Assembly (NCBI GenBank): GCA_937922925.1 | Contig: CALAKU010000024.1 | Span: 17,296 to 81,295 of the forward strand | Direction: 5' to 3' | Origin: an uncultured Arenicella sp. | Lineage (GTDB): Bacteria > Pseudomonadota > Gammaproteobacteria > Arenicellales > Arenicellaceae | Length of the DNA stretch: 64,000 nucleotides | Shown here: piece by piece, positions 1-8,980 of the stretch | How the letters are laid out: each line of letters starts with the position of its first letter | Position numbering within the stretch: the first letter of the stretch is position 1 | Position numbers and translations under genes: made by a program | The notes under the pieces: model-generated | What the model was told of the DNA's origin: nothing | Databases searched by the model: none | The model's input: the letters and a program-made list of their open reading frames with translations, nothing else

Positions 1-378
1 GCCGCCGCATTCAAAGAAAGTCACTGGGATTTGTTTTCTGTAGGTTTTTCAGAACTGACCTGTTGCGCTGACCAGAACAGCAAATTAGAAGTCATGCAAT
101 TAATCGATGACGCTTTGATTACTCTTAGCGGCATTGATCATTGCTTTGTCTTAAATATGAACGTGCAAACACCAGCTTCCGAGCATGGGCAAGACCAGCG
201 AGCATCAGAACTAGGCGCCGCAAACCTTGAAGGTCAGCTTGCCGGAACTTTCGAAGCGCTTTCGGCAAGCGGTCTTGCGGCAAGCGATCTTGCGACAGGG
301 ATTGAGCTTGATGGTGTAGCGCCTTTGATTTGCAGGTCTTTAGGTATCAATTACCCTCGCTTTGAGTTGCCTATTTGA
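1..378 (+). CDS. C-terminal part of an uncharacterised protein whose 5' end lies outside the window
   Basis: Frame 1 is open from base 1 (AAFKESHWDLFSVGFSELTCCADQ...) to TGA at 376-378; the listed TTG start at 31 is probably internal. Confidence 0.6.
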   Translation, partial: AAAFKESHWDLFSVGFSELTCCADQNSKLEVMQLIDDALITLSGIDHCFVLNMNVQTPASEHGQDQRASELGAANLEGQLAGTFEALSASGLAASDLATGIELDGVAPLICRSLGINYPRFELPI

Positions 379-442
379 ATGAACCGCTTTTTTGGCTGGC
401 AGCCGATATAGTCTGTATTGTGCTATTAAATTGAATTGCCCA

Positions 443-2548
443 TTAATTGGTTTGTAGTAGCTCCTTAAACCAAGGTTCCAGTGCAAGATTTCGGCCCACG
501 TGGCGCGCCCCTTGCTCGCTCAAATGGGTGCCATCGAAAATGATTAGATGGCCATCTCTCGTAACTCGCTGGCAGCCCTCAAGACTGCAAAATTGAGGAA
601 GTAAGTCTATGTACTCATAGCGTTTGGCGTGTTTTTTCAATAAGTCATTAATCCGCAGAGCACTGTCATTCAGTGGTGTTTTGATTTTGTGTAAATTGGG
701 TTTGAAAGCCATTTTTGCAAGAAAGGCCATGCCGTCAAACTGCTGGGTTTTTTGGCCCAAGATATAGACTTTCTTAGCCCCAGATTCTCCTAAGAAATGC
801 GCGCTTTGGATAACGTATTTAACAAAGTGATCTATGGTTAGAAAGGTCGCCAAAATAACGGCATCGGCCTGTTTGATCTGCTTGATAGAGTCGAATACTT
901 TTTGATGTTGTTGACGACATATATCAGCCCGGCTACCAAAAATACTTTGATACTGATCATCGTTTAAGGCAAACATGGTTTTGCAATTGCCATCGATCTT
1001 GATGGCCGCTAAATCTAATTGTTCAGCGCTGCCACCTTCGATAAATACATTGATGAGATCGGCGGCCATACTGTCGCCAATCACTAAGACTTTGGGCTTA
1101 CCAGAATGTTCAAAGCCCTCTTGTTTGGACTCTATGTTTTGCCAAAAGTAATTGGCGTAGTCGTCGCGCGTGAACTTTAGTTCTTCTACCACCGCGGCCG
1201 GATAACGCCAAAGCCAGCCATTAGATGCCTGAGAATGAAAGGCAATGCCGATTAGAGAGACTGCTGCTATCGCTGAGCTCATTAGAAATGGGGTATTGTT
1301 TTTTGCTCTATGGTTTGTTGCCCTATGGTTTGTTGCCCTATGGTTTGTTTGCCCTGTTTGCCCGTCGGTAATTTTTTGCCCAGTTCGAGCTTTGCGAAAC
1401 GGTTGTTCTATAAAGCGATACATCAAATACGCTAAAACAAATGAGGTAATAAATACCCCAATCATTTGCGTATTGTTCAGCTCGTTTGCTAGATAGTAAC
1501 GATAAAAAACAATCAGCGGCCAGTGAATCAGATACAGCGAATAGCTGATCAGCCCAATGCCAACCATTACGCGATTACTTATTAGCGACGCAACTGGATG
1601 ATTGGGGCCAGCCAATATTAAAAGCCCCGCGCCAATACAAGGTAGCAACGCTGTATAGGATGGGAAGTCGGTTTGGCTATCGAGTGAATACAGAGCCATA
1701 ATAATTAAGCCCAAACCGATCACGAAAAGAGTGGAGCGCAGCCACCTTGATGCTCGCTCTAGATCGACAAAGACCAAGGCAGCGCCGATGCCAAATTCAT
1801 AGAGCCGAAAGGGTAGAGTGTAAAACGCAAATGAGCGAACCTCGCCCCAAGAGAAGATGCTTTCAAGAGCCAATTGTTGATTAAACCAAGCCGTATTTAG
1901 TGCAAGGCTGGCAAGGCTCATCAGCGCAATAAAAGCCACAATGACTGACGCATTCCCTATCTTGCTTGCTTCGTCGGCTGGCGCTTGAAGCCTAGGCTCT
2001 CGGCTCTTTGACCAAGCAACTTTACTTAGTAGCAATACGGTGAGCGGCCACAACAAATAAAATTGTTCTTCAACGCTCAAGGACCACGTGTGCAATAACG
2101 GTTTGGATTGGCTAGCGAAGTCAAAGTAGTCGGCGCTTTGCCAAAAATAGAAGTTACTGACACTGAGCACCGCAAAGATGAGCGAGCGCCCAAAGTCGAC
2201 CAAGTGTTGGGGAGAAAGCAGAGCGTACGATAGCAATAAGCACAACAAAAAGGTTGCGCACATTGCTGGGAACAAACGCCGCACGCGGCGCAGATAAAAG
2301 TTGCCAAAGCGAAACTGCTGGGTTGAATGAATCTCGCGAACAATTAGGCGAGTGATTAAGTAGCCACTAATCACAAAGAAAATATCAACGCCAACAAAAC
2401 CGCCGGGCAGCAGTGTTTCACTGAGATGGAAAACAAGGACTGACAGCACGGCGATGGCTCTGAGGCCGTCGATATCGGGGCGATATCCTAGTGTTTGAGT
2501 CGAGGTGGGTTTAGAAGCTATGGTATTCAAATGTTTTGCAGCGCTCAT
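443..2548 (-). CDS. Acyltransferase 3 family membrane protein with C-terminal SGNH-like domain (O-antigen/peptidoglycan O-acetylase type)
   Basis: YRPDIDGLRAIAVLSVLVFHL and FVGVDIFFVISGYLITR motifs; C-terminal VLVIGDSMAADL and DGTHLSEQGARHVG resemble SGNH hydrolase blocks. Confidence 0.92.
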   Translation of the reverse strand: MSAAKHLNTIASKPTSTQTLGYRPDIDGLRAIAVLSVLVFHLSETLLPGGFVGVDIFFVISGYLITRLIVREIHSTQQFRFGNFYLRRVRRLFPAMCATFLLCLLLSYALLSPQHLVDFGRSLIFAVLSVSNFYFWQSADYFDFASQSKPLLHTWSLSVEEQFYLLWPLTVLLLSKVAWSKSREPRLQAPADEASKIGNASVIVAFIALMSLASLALNTAWFNQQLALESIFSWGEVRSFAFYTLPFRLYEFGIGAALVFVDLERASRWLRSTLFVIGLGLIIMALYSLDSQTDFPSYTALLPCIGAGLLILAGPNHPVASLISNRVMVGIGLISYSLYLIHWPLIVFYRYYLANELNNTQMIGVFITSFVLAYLMYRFIEQPFRKARTGQKITDGQTGQTNHRATNHRATNHRAKNNTPFLMSSAIAAVSLIGIAFHSQASNGWLWRYPAAVVEELKFTRDDYANYFWQNIESKQEGFEHSGKPKVLVIGDSMAADLINVFIEGGSAEQLDLAAIKIDGNCKTMFALNDDQYQSIFGSRADICRQQHQKVFDSIKQIKQADAVILATFLTIDHFVKYVIQSAHFLGESGAKKVYILGQKTQQFDGMAFLAKMAFKPNLHKIKTPLNDSALRINDLLKKHAKRYEYIDLLPQFCSLEGCQRVTRDGHLIIFDGTHLSEQGARHVGRNLALEPWFKELLQTN
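1305..1349. repeat. Three 15-bp tandem units g(c/t)cctatggtttgtt inside the acyltransferase gene, encoding TNHRA repeats
   Basis: gctctatggtttgtt / gccctatggtttgtt / gccctatggtttgtt at 1305-1319, 1320-1334, 1335-1349. Confidence 0.95.
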
Positions 2549-2640
2549 TTGCGCGATGATGGATTTGCCTATTCTCGCAGAGAATTCGCCAGCGGATAAT
2601 CGGCGAAGTTTACCAGATTGCCTTCAACAGCAGCAGGCCT

Positions 2641-3045
2641 TCAAAACCCAAATTCGCGCATGTCTTGCAGCAGTCGTTGGCCTTTAAGAATGGCAGACTC
2701 CAACTCAGAAGGCTTAGGCTCGTGCGCGGGTGTGACGATCTTAGACAACAGTCTTAAGAATTCAGCTAAGGCTTTTCTTTCTTCGCTTAGTAAGGCTGAA
2801 GATCGGCGAAAAAGAACTTCAATCTCTTCTCGTTGACGCAAGAACGGCAAGTCGTTTGGTGGGCTAAGAGAATCAGGCTTGGATAAACCATAGAGCATGT
2901 TTTCGATTAATGGTGATAATCGCCGCCGCAAACCACGTGCGCGCCAACGCCTTAGGGCACCTTGCTTGTATGAGCGAATGGCCATCAAGCTGATACACAG
3001 CGAAAATACTGACAAGGAAAGCTTAATCCAAAAAACTACTGACAT
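2641..3045 (-). CDS. Hypothetical protein with one N-terminal transmembrane segment
   Basis: 134-aa ORF; hydrophobic start MSVVFWIKLSLSVFSLCISLMAI then basic/coiled sequence. Confidence 0.55.
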   Translation of the reverse strand: MSVVFWIKLSLSVFSLCISLMAIRSYKQGALRRWRARGLRRRLSPLIENMLYGLSKPDSLSPPNDLPFLRQREEIEVLFRRSSALLSEERKALAEFLRLLSKIVTPAHEPKPSELESAILKGQRLLQDMREFGF

Positions 3046-3146
3046 TTTATGTACAATGATTGAAAAGACAAAAGCGCGAACACAAGTTTATTTGAAATAA
3101 AGTTGGGTTCCGTTTTCTAGTTTACTCAGTAAGTAAGTGAAAGTGG

Positions 3147-3662
3147 TTGGTCATGGGTTTAGATAATCTAGCTAATTTGGCGGAAATATTAGCGGCGATT
3201 TTGGTGATTATTTCACTGGTGTATGTTGGTGTGCAGATCAAACAAAACACCAGCGCTTTGCGATCTAACACCGCGCATAATACCTCAGAAGGCTTTACCG
3301 ATCTGTACCTTATACTTGCTAAGAGCAAAGAAATGTCTGATATTTTTGCTCGCGGCTCGCACGATTTTGATTCTTTGGATTCAATCGAGAAGGTTCAGTT
3401 TTACGCTTATTTCCATAAATTTTTTCGCAACTACGAAAACGCCTATTATCAATTTTCCAGATCGGCATTAGAGTATGAGTCATTCGATGGGCTGACCAAG
3501 CAATTGGAAATGGTGAGTTCTATGCCGGGCGTGCGTGTCTATTGGAAGGATCGCAAAAATTGGTATAACGAGGGCTTTCAACAATTCGTCGATGAATTGC
3601 TTAATGACGATGTGCCAGAAAAATTTAAGTTAGCTGGTACTACTTCTCCCGCTCAGCCCTAG
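3147..3662 (+). CDS. Hypothetical membrane-anchored protein (NLAEILAAILVIISLVYVGVQIKQNT family)
   Basis: 171-aa ORF with N-terminal TM segment in a pattern common in marine proteobacterial hypothetical proteins. Confidence 0.75.
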   Translation: MVMGLDNLANLAEILAAILVIISLVYVGVQIKQNTSALRSNTAHNTSEGFTDLYLILAKSKEMSDIFARGSHDFDSLDSIEKVQFYAYFHKFFRNYENAYYQFSRSALEYESFDGLTKQLEMVSSMPGVRVYWKDRKNWYNEGFQQFVDELLNDDVPEKFKLAGTTSPAQP

Positions 3663-3743
3663 GCCTCCTTCTCACTCCTAAGCCCTTTCTGTCTGGCCAC
3701 GCAGAAGCTAAAAATATATTGAATCGCAGACGCCGTGCTTATC

Positions 3744-4145
3744 TTAAGGCAGGTCTGCCACGACGTCACTAAAGCGGCGCAATACAAAACGGGCTTGAGC
3801 GAGGGATAGCTTAGTGCGCGCTGAAATAGTGACCACGCAGTCAGTACCTCGATAGTTGGTGCGACAAAAAAGTGTGTTGCCACCTTTTGATTCTATAATA
3901 GTGATATCGAATTCTTCTTCCGTGAACTGAATCGACGACGAGTTGCTTATCGCACACAAGGAGCTGGCGATGGCAGCGACTTTGTCGGCTTCCATCCCCA
4001 TTTCTTTGGTCGCAAAAGATTTAATGCTAAAACCATCAAGCGTGCAGAGGCTGATCAATGTGATCTCGCGATGATCGGCGCACAGAGATTGGATCGCGTC
4101 TAGTAACCCGGCGTTGTCATCGATGTCGACGTTTGTTGTGCTCAT
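3744..4145 (-). CDS. Roadblock/LC7 domain protein
   Basis: 133 aa; ITLISLCTLDGFSIKSFA ... MEADKVAAIASSLCAISNSSS ... ESKGGNTLFCRTNYRGTDCVVTISA matches roadblock/LC7 layout. Confidence 0.82.
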   Translation of the reverse strand: MSTTNVDIDDNAGLLDAIQSLCADHREITLISLCTLDGFSIKSFATKEMGMEADKVAAIASSLCAISNSSSIQFTEEEFDITIIESKGGNTLFCRTNYRGTDCVVTISARTKLSLAQARFVLRRFSDVVADLP

Positions 4146-4216
4146 TATGTGTTGATGTCTTTCGACTAACTCGGCTGTGACTGCATAGAAGAAAAGGTTT
4201 TGCCGTTAAGGGCTTT

Positions 4217-4747
4217 TTAATACTGACTGATTGCCGTTAGGGTGTATAAAAGGTTGATCGCGGAATCTTTCGCTCGATTATCGACTTCGATAACCGGTGC
4301 CACTAATTGGTGGGCCTTTAGCACTGTTTGTATTTCCTCGACTAAGTCCTCAACCTGCTCGGCGCCAGCGTTCTCGATGTGGCTTAGTGCAATAACGCAC
4401 GGCGTCTTGCGTTGGCCGGGTTCAAAAAAGCTTAGCAAGTGGTCAAGATTTGCCATGTCGGCGTGCTCGGCGTATTTAAACAAAATAACCAACCCCCAGA
4501 TTGACTTGCTGACCATTTCCCAAAGAAATGAGTAACGCTCCTGACCGGGCACGCCATATAAGCCCAAGGCGGTTTGTTCATCCAAGCGTATTCGCCCGTA
4601 GTCTATACCAACCGTCGTAAATTGCTTGCCGATATCGATGGTGGATTCTACTTCTGTCTCAAAAGGGCTAATTTCACTGAGAGTAGACACTAGCTGCGTT
4701 TTGCCAGCTCCGAGTTCGCCAACAATAGCGAGTTTTTTGTATTCCAT
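4217..4747 (-). CDS. Small Ras/Arf/MglA-like GTPase (conservon-type)
   Basis: P-loop [16 protein letters not shown] switch-I-like segment, [16 protein letters not shown]3-like motif; canonical NKxD not obvious (ALSHIENA). Confidence 0.85.
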   Translation of the reverse strand: MEYKKLAIVGELGAGKTQLVSTLSEISPFETEVESTIDIGKQFTTVGIDYGRIRLDEQTALGLYGVPGQERYSFLWEMVSKSIWGLVILFKYAEHADMANLDHLLSFFEPGQRKTPCVIALSHIENAGAEQVEDLVEEIQTVLKAHQLVAPVIEVDNRAKDSAINLLYTLTAISQY

Positions 4748-4753
4748 TTTGGT

Positions 4754-5479
4754 CTAGCGTTTGGCCAAAAACATTTTCATTTTTTGATAAAACCCATCTC
4801 GATTCACTTGCGTCGCAACTAGAGGCGTTTTGTCGTCGAGTGTGTCAACAATCAAAATGCCCATTTCGTCGAACAAGGTGAGTAAGCGATTAGTGATGCT
4901 GCGCGTTTCCGGCGTCATGCGTCGAGTCATGTCATCGTAGCTGCGCACGCCAGATGCCAGATGCGCGCAAAATTCGATCACACTAGGTGTTTGTCTAATG
5001 CGTTTGAAATCTGGCCAACGTTCTAGCCGTAAGCGCGTACCAGCATAGGAGTCGCGACGACTCGGCCGCTTGATGCCCAATAGCGCTTGTTGTGATTGTG
5101 AAAGTTTGACCACAAACTCAGAATGATCACGAATAAAGGCACGAATAGCGGGATACCGCGGCATCGAACTCACAAGTTTCAGAGCATGAGCCTCAAGATA
5201 ACGTTTGCTGATGTTTGTTTCGGCTAAGACTTGTACGTTTGTATGCCTTGAGTCAGCTTGGATTTTATCGAACAGCCGATCAACATCCTTGACCTTGCCT
5301 TCAATCAATTGAATGTATTGATTGCTTGTAAACGACAGAAGGCCGGATATGCCATTGGCAGCGTTGTTCCGACGACTTTTCTGATAAATTTCGGGTAGCT
5401 CACGGGGCATGAGCCCAGTGCCTTTGGCCTTGACTGGGTCGCTAATATACAAAACCGCTTTCAGTCTATGTTCGGGCAT
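4754..5479 (-). CDS. BLUF (blue-light FAD) sensor protein with C-terminal winged-helix-like extension
   Basis: LKAVLYIS, SRRNNAANGISGLLSF, NQYIQLIEG, ADSRHTNVQVLAE align to BLUF conserved blocks; C-terminal LERWPDFKRIRQ... region. Confidence 0.85.
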   Translation of the reverse strand: MPEHRLKAVLYISDPVKAKGTGLMPRELPEIYQKSRRNNAANGISGLLSFTSNQYIQLIEGKVKDVDRLFDKIQADSRHTNVQVLAETNISKRYLEAHALKLVSSMPRYPAIRAFIRDHSEFVVKLSQSQQALLGIKRPSRRDSYAGTRLRLERWPDFKRIRQTPSVIEFCAHLASGVRSYDDMTRRMTPETRSITNRLLTLFDEMGILIVDTLDDKTPLVATQVNRDGFYQKMKMFLAKR

Positions 5480-5494
5480 ATCTACTCCTATCTA

Positions 5495-5563
5495 ACGACA
5501 ACCATCCTAGAGCGGTTGTCGTCATTACGATAATAAGAGGGCGATCGAAAAAAGCTCGATCGC
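5495..5563. promoter_or_regulatory. Two tandem hairpins between the roadblock and BLUF genes
   Basis: acgacaacc (5495-5503)/ggttgtcgt (5514-5522) and gcgatcga (5541-5548)/tcgatcgc (5556-5563). Confidence 0.7.
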
Positions 5564-5582
5564 TGGTATAGAGAGAGTACTC

Positions 5583-5945
5583 CTATACAGATAGCGCCGT
5601 ATCAACCGTCAGCACGTTGCGTCGTGCCAAGGCCAAGTTAGCTTTTGTTTTATCCAATACTAAATAGATAAACAAGCCTTCTTGCTTAGTTGTTGGTCTG
5701 ATAATGTGAAACTGGTCTTGGAGTGTGATTAAGATATCGTCAATCGCACCCTGGATCCCCAATGACTTCATTGTCTTCATTTTTGCCTTTACTACTTCTG
5801 TGTTCCCAGCCGCAGCTAAATCCAGATCGACGCCACCGCCGATCGAACCCAATGACATCCCAGACGTATAATCAACGATGCACGCGCCCATTGCGCCGTC
5901 TGTTGTCATCAACGCCTTTAGGCTCGCATCAATATTATTAGCCAT
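5583..5945 (-). CDS. Roadblock/LC7-like domain protein (first gene of the BLUF operon)
   Basis: 120 aa; MGACIVDYTSGMSLGSIGGG ... DDILITLQDQFHIIRPTTKQEGLFIYLVLDKTKANLALARRNV. Confidence 0.75.
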   Translation of the reverse strand: MANNIDASLKALMTTDGAMGACIVDYTSGMSLGSIGGGVDLDLAAAGNTEVVKAKMKTMKSLGIQGAIDDILITLQDQFHIIRPTTKQEGLFIYLVLDKTKANLALARRNVLTVDTALSV

Positions 5946-6010
5946 ATTTATTTCTCACCGAATAAAAGTTAAGTTCCCCGCAGGAGGGATATTATCTTGA
6001 TAAATCACTT

Positions 6011-6059
6011 TAAGACTATCCTCCAAACGAACTCTGTAGTTGTATCACAAATAGTCTTA
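6011..6059. promoter_or_regulatory. 9-bp inverted repeat upstream of the roadblock-BLUF-GTPase operon
   Basis: taagactat (6011-6019) and atagtctta (6051-6059), perfect arms, 40-bp centre-to-centre. Confidence 0.65.
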
Positions 6060-6162
6060 GAAAACCTTAAATTGTTCTATTTGTGGGTTTGATTATCAGT
6101 ATTGATAAAGCCCAATGGTAAACTCAATACATTAAACTGCAACCCAGTGAGCATTAAATACT

Positions 6163-7338
6163 GTGAAATTTACTCCTGCCATTGAGCGCTTGGCCAAACT
6201 GGGTGACGACAGTTGGGCCGTGTATAAAAGCGCTAGGGCTAAAGCAGAGCAAGGTGAGGATATTATTGAGCTTACAATTGGTGAGCCAGATATTCCCACG
6301 CCTGATTATCTTATAGATGTGGCGATAGAATCATTGCGAAACGGCCGAACAGATTATTCGCCCGGTGCGGGTGAATTGAACTTACGCCAAGCCCTAGCTC
6401 TGCGTTATTCAAAGATGACGAAACGAGAAATTGGGGTTGAGCAAGTATTGTGTTTCCCAGGGACGCAAACAGCTTTGTACGCGGTTATGCAGGCGATCGC
6501 GGGCGAGGGTGATGAAGTTATTGTTGGCGACCCAATGTATGCAACCTACGATGCCGTTATTGCCTCATCGTGCGCCCGCCAAGTGGCGGTGCCCTTAAAG
6601 CCAGAGGATGGGTTTCGACTGCAAGCCCAGCAAGTTGAGTCTTTAGTCAGCGAGAATACCACCACTTTGTTCCTCAATAGCCCGCACAATCCCACCGGCG
6701 CGGTACTCAGGCCAGATCAGGTGCATGCCTTGGGCGAATTGGCGATTAAACACGACTTATGGATTTTATGCGACGAGGTCTATGACGAACTATTGTTTGA
6801 TGCGTCGGCCTTTTGCTCGCCGCTTAATTTCCCCGAGTTTGCAGAGCGTACCTTGGTAGTCAGTTCGATTTCCAAATCGCATGCCGCTCCTGGCTTTCGC
6901 AGCGGATGGTGTATAGGGCCAGCTGAATTTTGCGAAAAGATGCTGCCATATTCAGAGGCGATGTTATTTGGCGGGCAACCCTTTTTGGCAGACGCCACGG
7001 CCATAGCGATTTCCAAACCTTCTCCTGTGGCCGAATCCATGAAAAAGCGATTTGCAGCGCGCGCTCAATTGTTGGCCGAGCGCGTGACGCAAGAGACCAC
7101 ATTAAGCGTGCATCAACCAGAAGCTGGAATGTTTGCCTTATTGAATGTGTCGTCGCTGAATATGAATGGCAAAGACTACGCTTGGCATTTATTAGATCAC
7201 GCTAAAGTCGGTGTGATGCCCGGCGCTTCATTCGGGGCGGGCTTGCAGGATTGGGTTCGGGTTTGTCTCACTGAGTCGGATGAACGATTTGCTGCTGGCG
7301 TTGAACGCATTATCAAGCACGCAAACTCAATTGCTTAA
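6163..7338 (+). CDS. aruH: PLP-dependent aminotransferase class I/II, AruH-like (arginine:pyruvate transaminase)
   Basis: GTG start; NSPHNPTGAVL, CDEVYDELLF, SSISKSHAAPGFRSGW (PLP Lys); immediately followed by an AruI-like gene. Confidence 0.82.
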   Translation: MKFTPAIERLAKLGDDSWAVYKSARAKAEQGEDIIELTIGEPDIPTPDYLIDVAIESLRNGRTDYSPGAGELNLRQALALRYSKMTKREIGVEQVLCFPGTQTALYAVMQAIAGEGDEVIVGDPMYATYDAVIASSCARQVAVPLKPEDGFRLQAQQVESLVSENTTTLFLNSPHNPTGAVLRPDQVHALGELAIKHDLWILCDEVYDELLFDASAFCSPLNFPEFAERTLVVSSISKSHAAPGFRSGWCIGPAEFCEKMLPYSEAMLFGGQPFLADATAIAISKPSPVAESMKKRFAARAQLLAERVTQETTLSVHQPEAGMFALLNVSSLNMNGKDYAWHLLDHAKVGVMPGASFGAGLQDWVRVCLTESDERFAAGVERIIKHANSIA

Positions 7339-7352
7339 GCCTTCGACCACTG

Positions 7353-8945
7353 ATGCAAAGTAACATCACGGTAGGGCAGTATTTAATTCGATGTCTCGAG
7401 CGCTTGGGGGTTGAAGTCGTATTTGGCATCCCGGGTGTTCACACCATCGAGCTTTACCGCGGGCTGGCCGCGAGTTCAATTTGCCACATCACGCCACGCC
7501 ATGAGCAGAGCGCAGGTTTCATGGCCGACGGGTATTATCGAGCAAGTGGTAAAATAGCCGCCGCCTTTGTGATTAGCGGCCCGGGCTTAACGAATTGTCT
7601 GACCGCGATGGCACAAGCTCGAGCTGATTCGATTCCGATGCTAGTGGTCTCAGGAGTCAATGAAACTGAAACCTTAGGCAAAGGTCATGGCCATTTACAC
7701 GAACTGCCCAATCAGCAGGCGCTAATAGAGACCATGGGCATTGTTAGTGAGCATGTTGGCAGCGCTAGCGAGTTACTGCCTGCGTTGCAGAGAATTAAAC
7801 TGGCGTTTGCAACGCAACGCCCAGCGCCGATTCATCTGCAAATTCCTTTGGATGTGATGGTGCAGACTTGCGCCGATGTGCCTCTGCGCTTGCCGCTGAA
7901 AAAAATCAAGGCTCCAAGTGTGAATGAGGCAATCAAGGCGATAGACGCCGCGCAACGGATTGTGATTATCGCCGGTGGCGGCAGCATTGCTGCTGCCCAT
8001 GACGTTCAAGTGTTGGCGGAACGTTGTGATGCTCCGGCGGTGCTAACCATTAATGCGCGTGGGCTGCTAGCAGATCACGACCTTAGCATTCCAGCGAGCC
8101 CAAGCCTGTCGTGCGTGAGGGATTTAATACGCGAAGCCGATTTGGCTATCGTAGTTGGTAGTGAGTTAGGCCCCACAGATTTTGATATTTATAACCAAGG
8201 CTTGGTGGTCGGTCTGCCGAGAACGGTTCGTATCGATATCGATACGGCCAAAGTCGCACAAAGCGACGATGATATTTATTTGTACGGCCCAGCTGAACAA
8301 TTGATACCGAAGATGGCCCTAGATGTTGCTCAACGACGGCCGTCTGCTGCCTGGGGCGCGAGTAAAGCTCGCGAGGTAAGAATGGCCGCACGTCAATGCC
8401 TGCCACTGGCCTATTTAGGACTGGTAGAGATCGTTGAAGCGATCCGCGACGCTTTGCCTAATTCGATAATCGTTGGCGATTCAACCCAAGCCATTTACGC
8501 GGCCAATATGGTCTATGGGCATGATTCGCCGCGCGGTTGGTTTAATTGTTCAGTCGGCTATGGTGCCCTGGGTTATGCAATTCCGGCGGCGATTGGCGCT
8601 GCGATAGCCAAGAGTAAGCGGCCAGTCATATGTGTGGTTGGTGACGGCGGAGCGCAGTTTAGCCTAGCCGAACTCAAGGTGGCGGTTGAAGAAAAGCTGC
8701 CCGTTCTATTTTTGGTTTGGAACAATGCAGCCTATCAGGAAATAGCGACGGCCATGCAAGAGGCCGATGTTGAAGTGCTCGGTTGTCATCCAGCTCCACC
8801 AGATTTTTATCATTTAGCTCAAGCCATGGGGCTAAGTTATCGCTGTGTTAAAGCGCAGGCAGACCCTATTTGTGTGGCATTGACAGGCTGCGCTGCCGCC
8901 AAGCAAGGCGGCCCTCATTTGATCGAAGTAAATGCCAAACTGTAA
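7353..8945 (+). CDS. aruI: TPP-dependent decarboxylase, AruI-like (5-guanidino-2-oxopentanoate decarboxylase)
   Basis: GVEVVFGIPGVHTIELYRGL, TPRHEQSAGFMADGY, VGDGGAQFSLAEL ... VWNNAAY TPP signature; pairs with AruH-like gene. Confidence 0.82.
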   Translation: MQSNITVGQYLIRCLERLGVEVVFGIPGVHTIELYRGLAASSICHITPRHEQSAGFMADGYYRASGKIAAAFVISGPGLTNCLTAMAQARADSIPMLVVSGVNETETLGKGHGHLHELPNQQALIETMGIVSEHVGSASELLPALQRIKLAFATQRPAPIHLQIPLDVMVQTCADVPLRLPLKKIKAPSVNEAIKAIDAAQRIVIIAGGGSIAAAHDVQVLAERCDAPAVLTINARGLLADHDLSIPASPSLSCVRDLIREADLAIVVGSELGPTDFDIYNQGLVVGLPRTVRIDIDTAKVAQSDDDIYLYGPAEQLIPKMALDVAQRRPSAAWGASKAREVRMAARQCLPLAYLGLVEIVEAIRDALPNSIIVGDSTQAIYAANMVYGHDSPRGWFNCSVGYGALGYAIPAAIGAAIAKSKRPVICVVGDGGAQFSLAELKVAVEEKLPVLFLVWNNAAYQEIATAMQEADVEVLGCHPAPPDFYHLAQAMGLSYRCVKAQADPICVALTGCAAAKQGGPHLIEVNAKL

Positions 8946-8980
8946 ATGCGAATACAAATAGGGGCTTTGCCAAAAGTCTG

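Noticed and set aside
1245-1496. Plus-strand ORF with FVALWFVALWFVALWFV repeats
   Set aside because: Antisense of the TNHRA repeat in the acyltransferase gene
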